Source: an uncultured Oscillibacter sp.
Lineage (GTDB): Bacteria; Bacillota; Clostridia; Oscillospirales; Oscillospiraceae
Assembly (NCBI GenBank): GCA_946183715.1
Contig: CAMHDB010000018.1
Location: 1-13,900 of the forward strand
DNA: 13,900 nucleotides
Direction of reading: 5' to 3'
This document shows, piece by piece, positions 8,678 through 13,900 of this stretch. Positions within the stretch are counted from its first letter, which is position 1. The number at the start of each line of letters is the position of its first letter. The position numbers and the translations under genes were made by a program. Under the pieces are notes generated by a model. The model saw nothing but the letters and a program-made list of their open reading frames with translations, did no database searches and was not told the DNA's origin.

Positions 8678-8845
8678 TTATATTTGCGTATTTTGCATTT
8701 TGGGGTCGCCGGAGACTTCAAAAGGAATCCGGTTTTCCCGCAGTACCGCCTTGACGAACATACGAACCGCCGTGGAAGCGTCTATTCCGGCGGCGGCGCA
8801 GAATTCATTAAATCTGTCCCGCTCGTATTCGTCAACGTCATTCAC
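8678..8845 (-). CDS. Small RelB/DinJ-like ribbon-helix-helix protein, orphan antitoxin or remnant
   Basis: The 55-residue frame from the GTG at 8845 contains VDEYERDRFNEFCAAAGI followed by STAVRMFVKAVLRENRIPFEV. This matches the RelB/DinJ antitoxin pattern (D-E-x-x-K, GL-S-T-A, F-x-K-x-V-R-E-x-x-IPFE). In toxin-antitoxin pairs this fold binds the operator and its C-terminal tail neutralises the toxin. Here only about 11 residues follow PFEV, so the toxin-binding tail is missing, and no toxin gene is adjacent. No ribosome binding site precedes the GTG. The frame is open further upstream, across the parE stop, but only with a TTG at 8971 inside parE. A GTG overlapping the parE stop at 8883 opens a 13-codon frame that ends just before this one, so a frameshifted full gene is possible. 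It lies between parE (34 bases) and parC (21 bases). The homology is convincing; whether it is functional is doubtful. Confidence 0.6.
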   Translation of the reverse strand: MNDVDEYERDRFNEFCAAAGIDASTAVRMFVKAVLRENRIPFEVSGDPKMQNTQI

Positions 8846-8879
8846 TGATTTACGGGACTGAAAAACAAATCTGTTTCCT

Positions 8880-10874
8880 TCACGAAATATCGGCCATTTC
8901 GAGGTACTCGTAGCCGTGGGCGGCGATATGCTCCTTGCGGCCCTGTAAGTTATTGCCGAGCAGAAGTTCAAACACCTGCGCGGTACGCTCCACGTCCTCC
9001 GGCATGACGCGTATCAGCCGCCGCGTCTCCGGGTTCATGGTCGTCAGCCACATCATATCGGGGTCGTTCTCGCCGAGGCCCTTCGAGCGGTCAACTTTCA
9101 CTTTCTTCCCCGACAGCTTTTTCAGAATGTCATTCTTTTCGGCGTCGGAGTAGGCAAACCATGTCTTGTCGCCGCAGTTAAGCTCAAACAGCGGCGTCTC
9201 CGCGATATAGACGTAGCCCTTTTCGATGAGCGTCGGCGTGAGGCGGTACAGCATCGTCAGAATGAGCGTGCGAATCTGGAAGCCGTCCACGTCGCCGTCC
9301 GTACAGATGACGACTTTGTTCCAGCGGAGGTTTTTCAGGTCGAACGCCGTCATGTCCTTTACGTGGCGGTTCTGTACCTCCACGCCACAGCCAAGGACGC
9401 GAATCAAATCCGTGATAATCTCGCTCTTGAAAATGAGGGCGTAGTCGGCTTTCAGACAGTTGAGAATCTTCCCGCGCACGGGCATAATGCCCTGATATTC
9501 GGCGTCGCGGCTGAGTTTGACGCTTCCGAGCGCGGAATCGCCCTCGACGATATAGATTTCGCGGCGGTCGGGGTCGCGGGAGCGGCAGTCGACGAATTTC
9601 TGCACGCGGTTGGCGATGTCGATGTTGCCGGAGAGCTTCTTCTTGATATTCAGCCGGGCCTTTTCGGCGCTCTCGCGACTGCGCTTGTTGATGAGAATCT
9701 GTTCGGCGACGCGGTCGGCGTCGGCGCGGTTCTCAATGCACCAGATTTCCAGATTGGAGCGTAAAAACTCCGTCATGGCCTCCCGGATGAACTTGTTGGT
9801 AATGGATTTTTTCGTCTGGTTCTCGTAGGAAGTCTGCGTTGAGAAGTTGTTGGAGACGAGTACAAGACAGTCCTCGATGTCCTCCCACGCGACTTTCGAC
9901 TCGTTTTTCTGATACTTGCCCTGTTCGCGGAGGTACTTGTCGAACGCGGAGACAAACGCGAATTTCGCGGCCTTCTCCGGACTTCCGCCGTGTTCGAGGT
10001 AGCTGGAATTGTGGTAGTGCTCGATGACGTGGACGCGGTTCGAGAAGCGGAACGCGCACGAGAGGCGTACTTTGTACTCGTCCTTGTCCTGCCGGTCGCG
10101 TCCCTGCCGTTCGGCGGCCCAGAATACCGTGTCCGTCAGGGCGCTGTCGCCGGAGAGTTCCCCGACGTAATCGGAGATTCCGTCCGGGTAGAGGAAGTCG
10201 GAGGTCTCGAATTTGCCGGGGGCGGTCTCGTTCTCGAAGCGGAACGAAATCCCGGCGTTGACCACCGCCTGACGCCTGATAACGTCCGTGAAGAACTCCG
10301 GCGGAATGCTGATATCCGTGAACACGTCCAAGTCGGGGAGCCAGCGAATCCGGGTACCGGTCTCGCGGGCGCGGGAACGCGGCAAAGGTTCCTTGCGGAG
10401 TTCGCCGACGATTTCGCCGCGCTCGAAGTGCAAAGCGTACTCGAAGCCGTCGCGCCGGACGGTCACGTCCATATAGCGGGAGGCATACTGCGTCGCGCAG
10501 GCGCCGAGGCCGTTGAGCCCCAGCGAGTACTCGTAGTTGTCGCCCGTGAGGTTGTCGTACTTGCCCCCGGCGTAGAGTTCGCAGAACACGAGTTCCCAGT
10601 TGTAGCGGCCCTCCTTCTCGTTCCAGTCGACGGGACAGCCGCGCCCGGCGTCCTGTACTTCTATGGAGTGGTCGAGAAAGCGCCGGACGGTAATCAAATT
10701 TCCGTGGCCCTCGCGGGCCTCGTCGATGGAATTGGAAAGTATCTCAAAGACGGCGTGCTCACAGCCGTCGAGGCCGTCGGAGCCGAAAATAACGCCGGGA
10801 CGCTTGCGCACGCGTTCCGCGCCCTTCAGGGACGAAATGCTGTCGTTGCCGTAATCCTGTTTTTTGCTTGCCAT
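8880..10874 (-). CDS. parE: DNA topoisomerase IV subunit B (ParE/GyrB family ATPase)
   Basis: This is the ATPase and TOPRIM subunit that partners the downstream parC product. Starting from the ATG at 10874 (GGAGG four bases upstream) it has 664 residues, normal for ParE. The frame runs upstream to 11015, but that extension covers the promoter and has no ribosome binding site. GHKL ATPase signatures are FEILSNSIDEA (Glu44, Asn48), DAGRGCPVD (Asp75) and AGGK (to Lys105). The phosphate loop is SLGLNGLG (117-124), where E. coli GyrB has SGGLHGVG. The transducer lysine lies in QTK (353-355). TOPRIM motifs are EGDSALGS (444-451), against the usual EGDSAGGS, and TDGDVDG with metal-binding Asp526, 528 and 530; KGLGE follows at 598-602. 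All catalytic residues are present, but the two loop variants make it a divergent member. It is the first gene after the promoter at 10923-10951. Confidence 0.94.
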   Translation of the reverse strand: MASKKQDYGNDSISSLKGAERVRKRPGVIFGSDGLDGCEHAVFEILSNSIDEAREGHGNLITVRRFLDHSIEVQDAGRGCPVDWNEKEGRYNWELVFCELYAGGKYDNLTGDNYEYSLGLNGLGACATQYASRYMDVTVRRDGFEYALHFERGEIVGELRKEPLPRSRARETGTRIRWLPDLDVFTDISIPPEFFTDVIRRQAVVNAGISFRFENETAPGKFETSDFLYPDGISDYVGELSGDSALTDTVFWAAERQGRDRQDKDEYKVRLSCAFRFSNRVHVIEHYHNSSYLEHGGSPEKAAKFAFVSAFDKYLREQGKYQKNESKVAWEDIEDCLVLVSNNFSTQTSYENQTKKSITNKFIREAMTEFLRSNLEIWCIENRADADRVAEQILINKRSRESAEKARLNIKKKLSGNIDIANRVQKFVDCRSRDPDRREIYIVEGDSALGSVKLSRDAEYQGIMPVRGKILNCLKADYALIFKSEIITDLIRVLGCGVEVQNRHVKDMTAFDLKNLRWNKVVICTDGDVDGFQIRTLILTMLYRLTPTLIEKGYVYIAETPLFELNCGDKTWFAYSDAEKNDILKKLSGKKVKVDRSKGLGENDPDMMWLTTMNPETRRLIRVMPEDVERTAQVFELLLGNNLQGRKEHIAAHGYEYLEMADIS

Positions 10875-10878
10875 AGTT

Positions 10879-10883
10879 CCTCC
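10879..10883 (-). promoter_or_regulatory. Ribosome binding site fixing the parE start
   Basis: GGAGG lies four bases before the ATG at 10874 and downstream of the predicted promoter. It decides against the longer frame beginning at 11015. Confidence 0.8.
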
Positions 10884-10922
10884 AAACGCCGCAACGGGCG
10901 GAATTTCTAACGGATTGCCGAG

Positions 10923-10951
10923 AGTATAGCATACTTTCCCGGCGATTGCAA
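10923..10951 (-). promoter_or_regulatory. Sigma-70-type promoter of the parE operon
   Basis: On the minus strand TTGCAA (10951-10946), a 17-base spacer and TATACT (10928-10923) form a near-consensus promoter, with TG in the extended -10 position. Transcription should start near 10916, giving a leader of about 40 bases before parE. It may drive the small RHH gene, parC and the two secreted-protein genes as well, since no terminator is seen between them. Confidence 0.8.
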
Positions 10952-11001
10952 GTCCGCGTGACTCTGAGCGGGCGCCAGAACGCGCAATCCGCGATTCCGT
11001 T

Positions 11002-11071
11002 CGCCGCGCGGGCACTCCGCCAGCGTGAGCGCATTTCAGCGCAACGGCGCCCTCTCCTGCCCCGCGCGGCG
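11002..11071. repeat. Intergenic 11-bp GC-rich inverted repeat with 48-base spacer
   Basis: CGCCGCGCGGG (11002-11012) and CCCGCGCGGCG (11061-11071) are perfect reverse complements. They lie between the malQ terminator and the parE promoter. A smaller GCGC-ATTTCA-GCGC hairpin lies inside. The rest of 10884-11079 shows no gene. The role is unknown; this base composition makes chance pairing easier. Confidence 0.45.
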
Positions 11072-11079
11072 GAGAAGCG

Positions 11080-11105
11080 AAAAGACGGGCCCCTTGGAGC
11101 CCGTC
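11080..11105 (-). terminator. Intrinsic terminator after malQ
   Basis: Fourteen bases after the malQ stop, GACGGGC and GCCCGTC form a 7-bp stem that a G-T pair and C-G pairs extend toward the loop. On the minus strand it is followed directly by TTTT (11083-11080). This separates malQ from the parE transcript. Confidence 0.75.
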
Positions 11106-11119
11106 GGGAAACCGTAGCC

Positions 11120-12616
11120 TTAGCTGTTTTTTGTGAACCGTCCGTACCGCCGGGTGACGTCGGCGATTTCCTGACGGAGCGCATCGGAGAGCTCGTCTTC
11201 ACGAACACGCCAAAGCCAGTTCTCTCCCACGCTGGACGGGCGGTTCGTCCGGCAAGCGTTGTCGAGGCCCATGTAGTCCTGCAAGGGAATCACGCACAGC
11301 CGTGCCGGACTGCCCATCGCCAGCGATACGAAGGGCCGCAGCAGTTCCGCGTCGGGCGTGTAGTAGTCGCACAGATACTCCCGAACCTGACGCAGTTCCC
11401 CCGGCTTGATGTTTTGGAGCCAGCCTGCCGACGTTTCGTTGTCGTGCGTTCCGGTGTAGACCACGCTGTTGCGAGGGTAATTGTGCGGAAGGTAGTCGGC
11501 GGCGGAGCCGGTGTCGCGGGAATCGAACGCGAACTGCAAGACCTTCATGCCGGGAAATCCGGTATCCGTGACCAGTTGGCGCACGCTGTCCGTCACATAT
11601 CCGAGGTCCTCCGCAATGACTTCACGCTTTCCTAAAGCGCGTTCCACGGCGCGGAAGAAGTCCGGTCCGGGGCCGGGACGCCATTCCCCATGTATCGCCG
11701 TCGTTTCCCCGCAGGGAATGGCGTAATACTCGTCGAAGCCGCGAAAATGGTCGATACGCAGTACGTCGTAGAGGCGGAACGCGGCCCGTAAACGCTCCTT
11801 CCACCACTTGTAGCCCGTCTCTTTATGGTACTCCCAGCGGTAGAGCGGATTCCCCCAGAGTTGCCCGACTGCCGAAAAGCCGTCCGGCGGACACCCCGCC
11901 ACCGCCGTCGGACGGTTGTCCGCGTCCAGTTGGAACAGTTCCGGATTCGCCCACGCGTCGGCGCTGTCCATCGCGACGTAAATCGGGATGTCGCCGATAA
12001 TCCGGACGCCGCGCCCGTGCGCGTACTCCCGGAGGGCGTCCCACTGCCGCGCGAACTCCCATTGCAGGCGCTTTTGAAACTCGATTTCTTCCGCAAGCTC
12101 GCCCCAATACCGCTCCAGCGCGTCAGGACGGCGCAAGCGGATGTCTTCCGGCCACTCCGTCCACGGCCTCCCGCCGAACCTGCCTTTCAGCGCCATGAAC
12201 AGCGCGTAATCGTCCAGCCAGCGCTCGTTCTCCGCGAGGAAGCGCTGATAATCCGGGTCGGCGGATTCGCCGGACGCGAACGCCCGACGCAGTAGCGGAA
12301 GGCGCAGTTCGTAGAGGGCCTTGTAGTCAATGCGGGACGCGTCGGAGGGCGTGAGGCATTCGCATTCCCCGCGCCGTACCAGCTCCTCCAAGTCGATAAA
12401 GTACGGGTTCCCGGCGAACGTGGAGAACGACTGGTAGGGGGAATCGCCGTAGCCCGTGGGGCCGAGCGGGAGTATCTGCCAGTAGGATTGCCCGGCGTCC
12501 GCGAGGAAGTCCACCCAGCGTCGGGCGTGGCGCGAGAAACAGCCGATTCCATACGGCCCCGGCAGGCTGAACACGGGCAGCAATACGCCGCTCTCCCTAC
12601 GCGTTTCATGTTCCAT
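11120..12616 (-). CDS. malQ: 4-alpha-glucanotransferase (amylomaltase, GH77)
   Basis: Amylomaltase is a cytoplasmic enzyme that moves alpha-1,4-glucan segments between maltodextrins, releasing glucose and making longer chains for phosphorylase. The 498-residue product has the whole GH77 set: GVLLPVFSLPGPYGIG near the N-terminus, LPLGPTGYGDSPYQ, GDIPIYVAMDSADAW, and PPDGFSAVGQLWGNPLY. RIDHFRG holds the nucleophile Asp289, IAEDLG the acid/base Glu336, and GTHDNET the third carboxylate Asp392. The end, NWLWRV, is also typical. The ATG at 12616 was chosen because GGGGAGGAG lies five bases upstream; a start at 12652 would add 12 residues encoded across the predicted leader and ribosome binding site. 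The gene is divergent from a sugar-type solute-binding protein, which fits maltodextrin use. Identification is very secure. Confidence 0.96.
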   Translation of the reverse strand: MEHETRRESGVLLPVFSLPGPYGIGCFSRHARRWVDFLADAGQSYWQILPLGPTGYGDSPYQSFSTFAGNPYFIDLEELVRRGECECLTPSDASRIDYKALYELRLPLLRRAFASGESADPDYQRFLAENERWLDDYALFMALKGRFGGRPWTEWPEDIRLRRPDALERYWGELAEEIEFQKRLQWEFARQWDALREYAHGRGVRIIGDIPIYVAMDSADAWANPELFQLDADNRPTAVAGCPPDGFSAVGQLWGNPLYRWEYHKETGYKWWKERLRAAFRLYDVLRIDHFRGFDEYYAIPCGETTAIHGEWRPGPGPDFFRAVERALGKREVIAEDLGYVTDSVRQLVTDTGFPGMKVLQFAFDSRDTGSAADYLPHNYPRNSVVYTGTHDNETSAGWLQNIKPGELRQVREYLCDYYTPDAELLRPFVSLAMGSPARLCVIPLQDYMGLDNACRTNRPSSVGENWLWRVREDELSDALRQEIADVTRRYGRFTKNS

Positions 12617-12621
12617 AGAAT

Positions 12622-12630
12622 CTCCTCCCC
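12622..12630 (-). promoter_or_regulatory. Ribosome binding site fixing the malQ start, next to a small leader hairpin
   Basis: GGGGAGGAG lies five bases before the ATG at 12616. Just upstream, CCGGA-AAAAA-TCCGG (12643-12629) can form a 5-bp hairpin whose 3' arm touches the first bases of the site. Confidence 0.75.
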
Positions 12631-12647
12631 GGATTTTTTCCGGGTTC

Positions 12648-12675
12648 ATCATACCATAGGCGGCGGAAAAATCAA
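12648..12675 (-). promoter_or_regulatory. Promoter of malQ
   Basis: On the minus strand TTGATT (12675-12670), a 16-base spacer and TATGAT (12653-12648) form a plausible sigma-70-type promoter, with TG in the extended -10 position. The predicted leader is about 25 bases. Confidence 0.65.
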
Positions 12676-12724
12676 GCCGTCATTCTGAACAGTTTCGCCG
12701 GAAACCTTTGTTCAAATTACGGGG

Positions 12725-12753
12725 TTGCCAAACGGCGCGTTTCCCGGTAAAAT
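12725..12753 (+). promoter_or_regulatory. Promoter of the solute-binding protein gene, with a palindrome in its spacer
   Basis: TTGCCA (12725-12730), a 17-base spacer and TAAAAT (12748-12753) form a good sigma-70-type promoter about 90 bases upstream of the ATG. AAACG-GCG-CGTTT (12730-12742) is an interrupted palindrome inside the spacer, where a repressor would block polymerase. Its AAACG/CGTTT halves resemble LacI/CcpA-family half-sites, but the 3-base centre is not the usual spacing. Apart from these sites and the divergent malQ promoter, I see nothing else in the 224-base intergenic region. Confidence 0.65.
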
Positions 12754-12823
12754 AGTAAGGCTGGTTTCGAGTATAACGGATTTGCTTTGTCGGGACGGTT
12801 CGCCCCTGCAATTAAAACACTTT

Positions 12824-12830
12824 GGAAGGA
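12824..12830 (+). promoter_or_regulatory. Ribosome binding site for the solute-binding protein
   Basis: GGAAGGA lies ten bases upstream of the ATG at 12841. The spacing is slightly long but usable. Confidence 0.65.
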
Positions 12831-12840
12831 AGCGTAAAAA

Positions 12841-13900
12841 ATGAAAAGATGGTTGTCTCTGCTTCTCGCGGCGGTTCTGACGCTGAGCCTCGCCGCTTGT
12901 GGCGGCGGTGGCGCTCCCGCGCAGGAAAGCGCCGAATCCACCGCTGACACCTCCGGCGGCAGTATCCGCCTCGTCAACGGCAAAATCGAGGTCGACGCCG
13001 CGCTGAAAAAACTCGCCGCGATGTACAAGGAAGAGACGGGCGTCGATGTCAGCATCGAATCCATGGGCGGCGGAATCGACATTCAGGGCACGCTCAAGGG
13101 CTACTATCAGGCGGGCAACATGCCGGACATTTTCGTCAACGGCGGCGCGTCCGACTTTGCCAACTGGGCCGGACTGTGCGCCGATATGAGCGACCAGCCG
13201 TGGGCCTCCGACACCGACGCCGCCTATATCAATGACGACGGGACTGTGGGCTTCCCCTACACCGTGGAGGCAATCGGACTGGCCTACAACGCCGACATTC
13301 TGGAAAAAGCGGGCGTTGACCCCGCGACCCTCACCAGTCCCGCCGCCTACGAGGCCGCCTTCGCCGCAATCGACGGCATGAAGGACGAACTCGGCCTGAC
13401 CGCCGTCGTCGGCTATTACACGGAGCCTGTCAACCTCTACTGGTCGACCGGAAACCACCTCTTCGCGAACTACGAGGACGCCGGGCTGAACCGCGACGAC
13501 ACGACCTATTTCGACCTCCTCAGCGACGGCGGACGGCTTGACGTTGACCGCTTTACCGCTTTCGCCGAATTTGTCGCGTTGCTCCAGCAGTACGCCGACC
13601 AGAGTATGATGATTTCGGGCACCTACGACCAGCAGATTTTGAACTTTGCTTCCGGCAAGTACGCCTTTGTCACGCAGGGCTCGTGGATTGGCGCGACCAT
13701 GACCACCGACGACGCCGACGCCTATGCCGCCGCCGGAAATTTCAAGGTTGGTATGGCCCCCTACGCATTCCAAGACGGCATTGACACCATTCTGACGAAC
13801 TCCCCGTCGTGGTGGGCGGTCTACAAGAACGGCAACGTCGACGCCGCGAAAGCGTTCTTGCAGTGGCTGACCACCGACGCCGCGCAGGAAGTGCTCGTTA
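12841..13900 (+). CDS. Sugar-type ABC transporter solute-binding lipoprotein, C-terminus beyond the window
   Basis: The frame is open for 353 codons from the ATG to the right edge. It begins MKRWLSLLLAAVLTLSLAAC, a lipoprotein signal with an LAAC lipobox; Cys20 would be lipidated and anchor the protein outside the membrane. A Gly/Ser/Glu-rich tether follows. The body has the pattern of family 1 (carbohydrate-type) extracellular solute-binding proteins: YNADILEKAGVDP near residue 150, GKYAFVTQGSW near 272, and AAKAFLQWLTTDAAQ near the end. These proteins usually have about 400-450 residues, so most of it is here. The divergent malQ suggests maltodextrin as ligand, and permease genes probably follow beyond the edge; both are inference. 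The antisense strand is also open for a long way but is a composition shadow. Confidence 0.92.
   Translation, partial: MKRWLSLLLAAVLTLSLAACGGGGAPAQESAESTADTSGGSIRLVNGKIEVDAALKKLAAMYKEETGVDVSIESMGGGIDIQGTLKGYYQAGNMPDIFVNGGASDFANWAGLCADMSDQPWASDTDAAYINDDGTVGFPYTVEAIGLAYNADILEKAGVDPATLTSPAAYEAAFAAIDGMKDELGLTAVVGYYTEPVNLYWSTGNHLFANYEDAGLNRDDTTYFDLLSDGGRLDVDRFTAFAEFVALLQQYADQSMMISGTYDQQILNFASGKYAFVTQGSWIGATMTTDDADAYAAAGNFKVGMAPYAFQDGIDTILTNSPSWWAVYKNGNVDAAKAFLQWLTTDAAQEVLV

Noticed and set aside
9990..10910. 306-codon open frame on the plus strand
   Set aside because: It lies wholly antisense to parE and its promoter and has no recognisable domain or start signal.
10875..11015. N-terminal extension of parE by 47 codons
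   Set aside because: The extension has no ribosome binding site, spans the predicted promoter, and lies outside the conserved start of the ATPase domain.
12767..12772. TATACT on the minus strand, a possible second malQ promoter
   Set aside because: No reasonable -35 box lies at the right distance, and the promoter at 12648-12675 fits better.
12712..13773. 353-codon open frame on the minus strand
   Set aside because: It is the mirror of the solute-binding protein gene. That gene has the lipobox, ribosome binding site and family motifs; this frame has none.
1..13900. tRNA, rRNA, CRISPR array, insertion sequence, phage or plasmid genes
   Set aside because: None was seen. The spaced repeats are coding Ig-like and surface repeats, there are no short identical repeats with unique spacers, and no transposase or integrase motif occurs in the real frames.

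Overview
The window looks like chromosomal DNA from a GC-rich (about 60% by eye) Gram-positive anaerobe, most likely a gut clostridium of the Oscillospiraceae type. The evidence is strong GGAGG-type ribosome binding sites, a Gram-positive lipoprotein signal, a topoisomerase IV pair in the Firmicutes order (parE then parC), and a surface-repeat family (YGTLYY...FVPNPAYSG...GTVRISV) that I associate with Oscillospiraceae cell-surface proteins. The taxonomic placement is inference.

Layout. Everything from 1 to 12616 is coded on the minus strand; the right end is on the plus strand. Read in the direction of transcription, the minus strand carries malQ (4-alpha-glucanotransferase, 12616 to 11120), which ends in an intrinsic terminator. 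A 245-base intergenic stretch follows, with a good promoter, and then parE (10874 to 8880). Next come a tiny RelB/DinJ-like ribbon-helix-helix reading frame (8845 to 8678) squeezed between the topoisomerase genes, and parC (8656 to 6419). Two large secreted proteins follow: a 1,207-residue protein of FN3/Ig-like modules (6384 to 2761), and a surface protein with six bacterial Ig-like domains plus at least three ~100-residue surface repeats (start 2702), which runs off the left edge. No terminator or convincing promoter was found between parE and the left edge, so these five frames could be one transcript. On the plus strand, 12841 to the right edge encodes a sugar-type ABC transporter lipoprotein, transcribed divergently from malQ.

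How the genes fit together. malQ and the divergent solute-binding protein suggest a maltodextrin uptake and breakdown locus sharing a 224-base control region. parE and parC form one ATP-dependent type II topoisomerase. The two tandem secreted proteins have similar signal-peptide ends (ARA/TE and SRA/TE) and probably act together at the cell surface; their function is unknown.

The strongest unexplained signal is not a gene. By manual scan the whole 13.9 kb contains no GATC and no CCWGG (CCAGG or CCTGG), although each would be expected tens of times at this base composition and the related CCSGG words are present. Such double avoidance suggests long-standing restriction pressure on both words.
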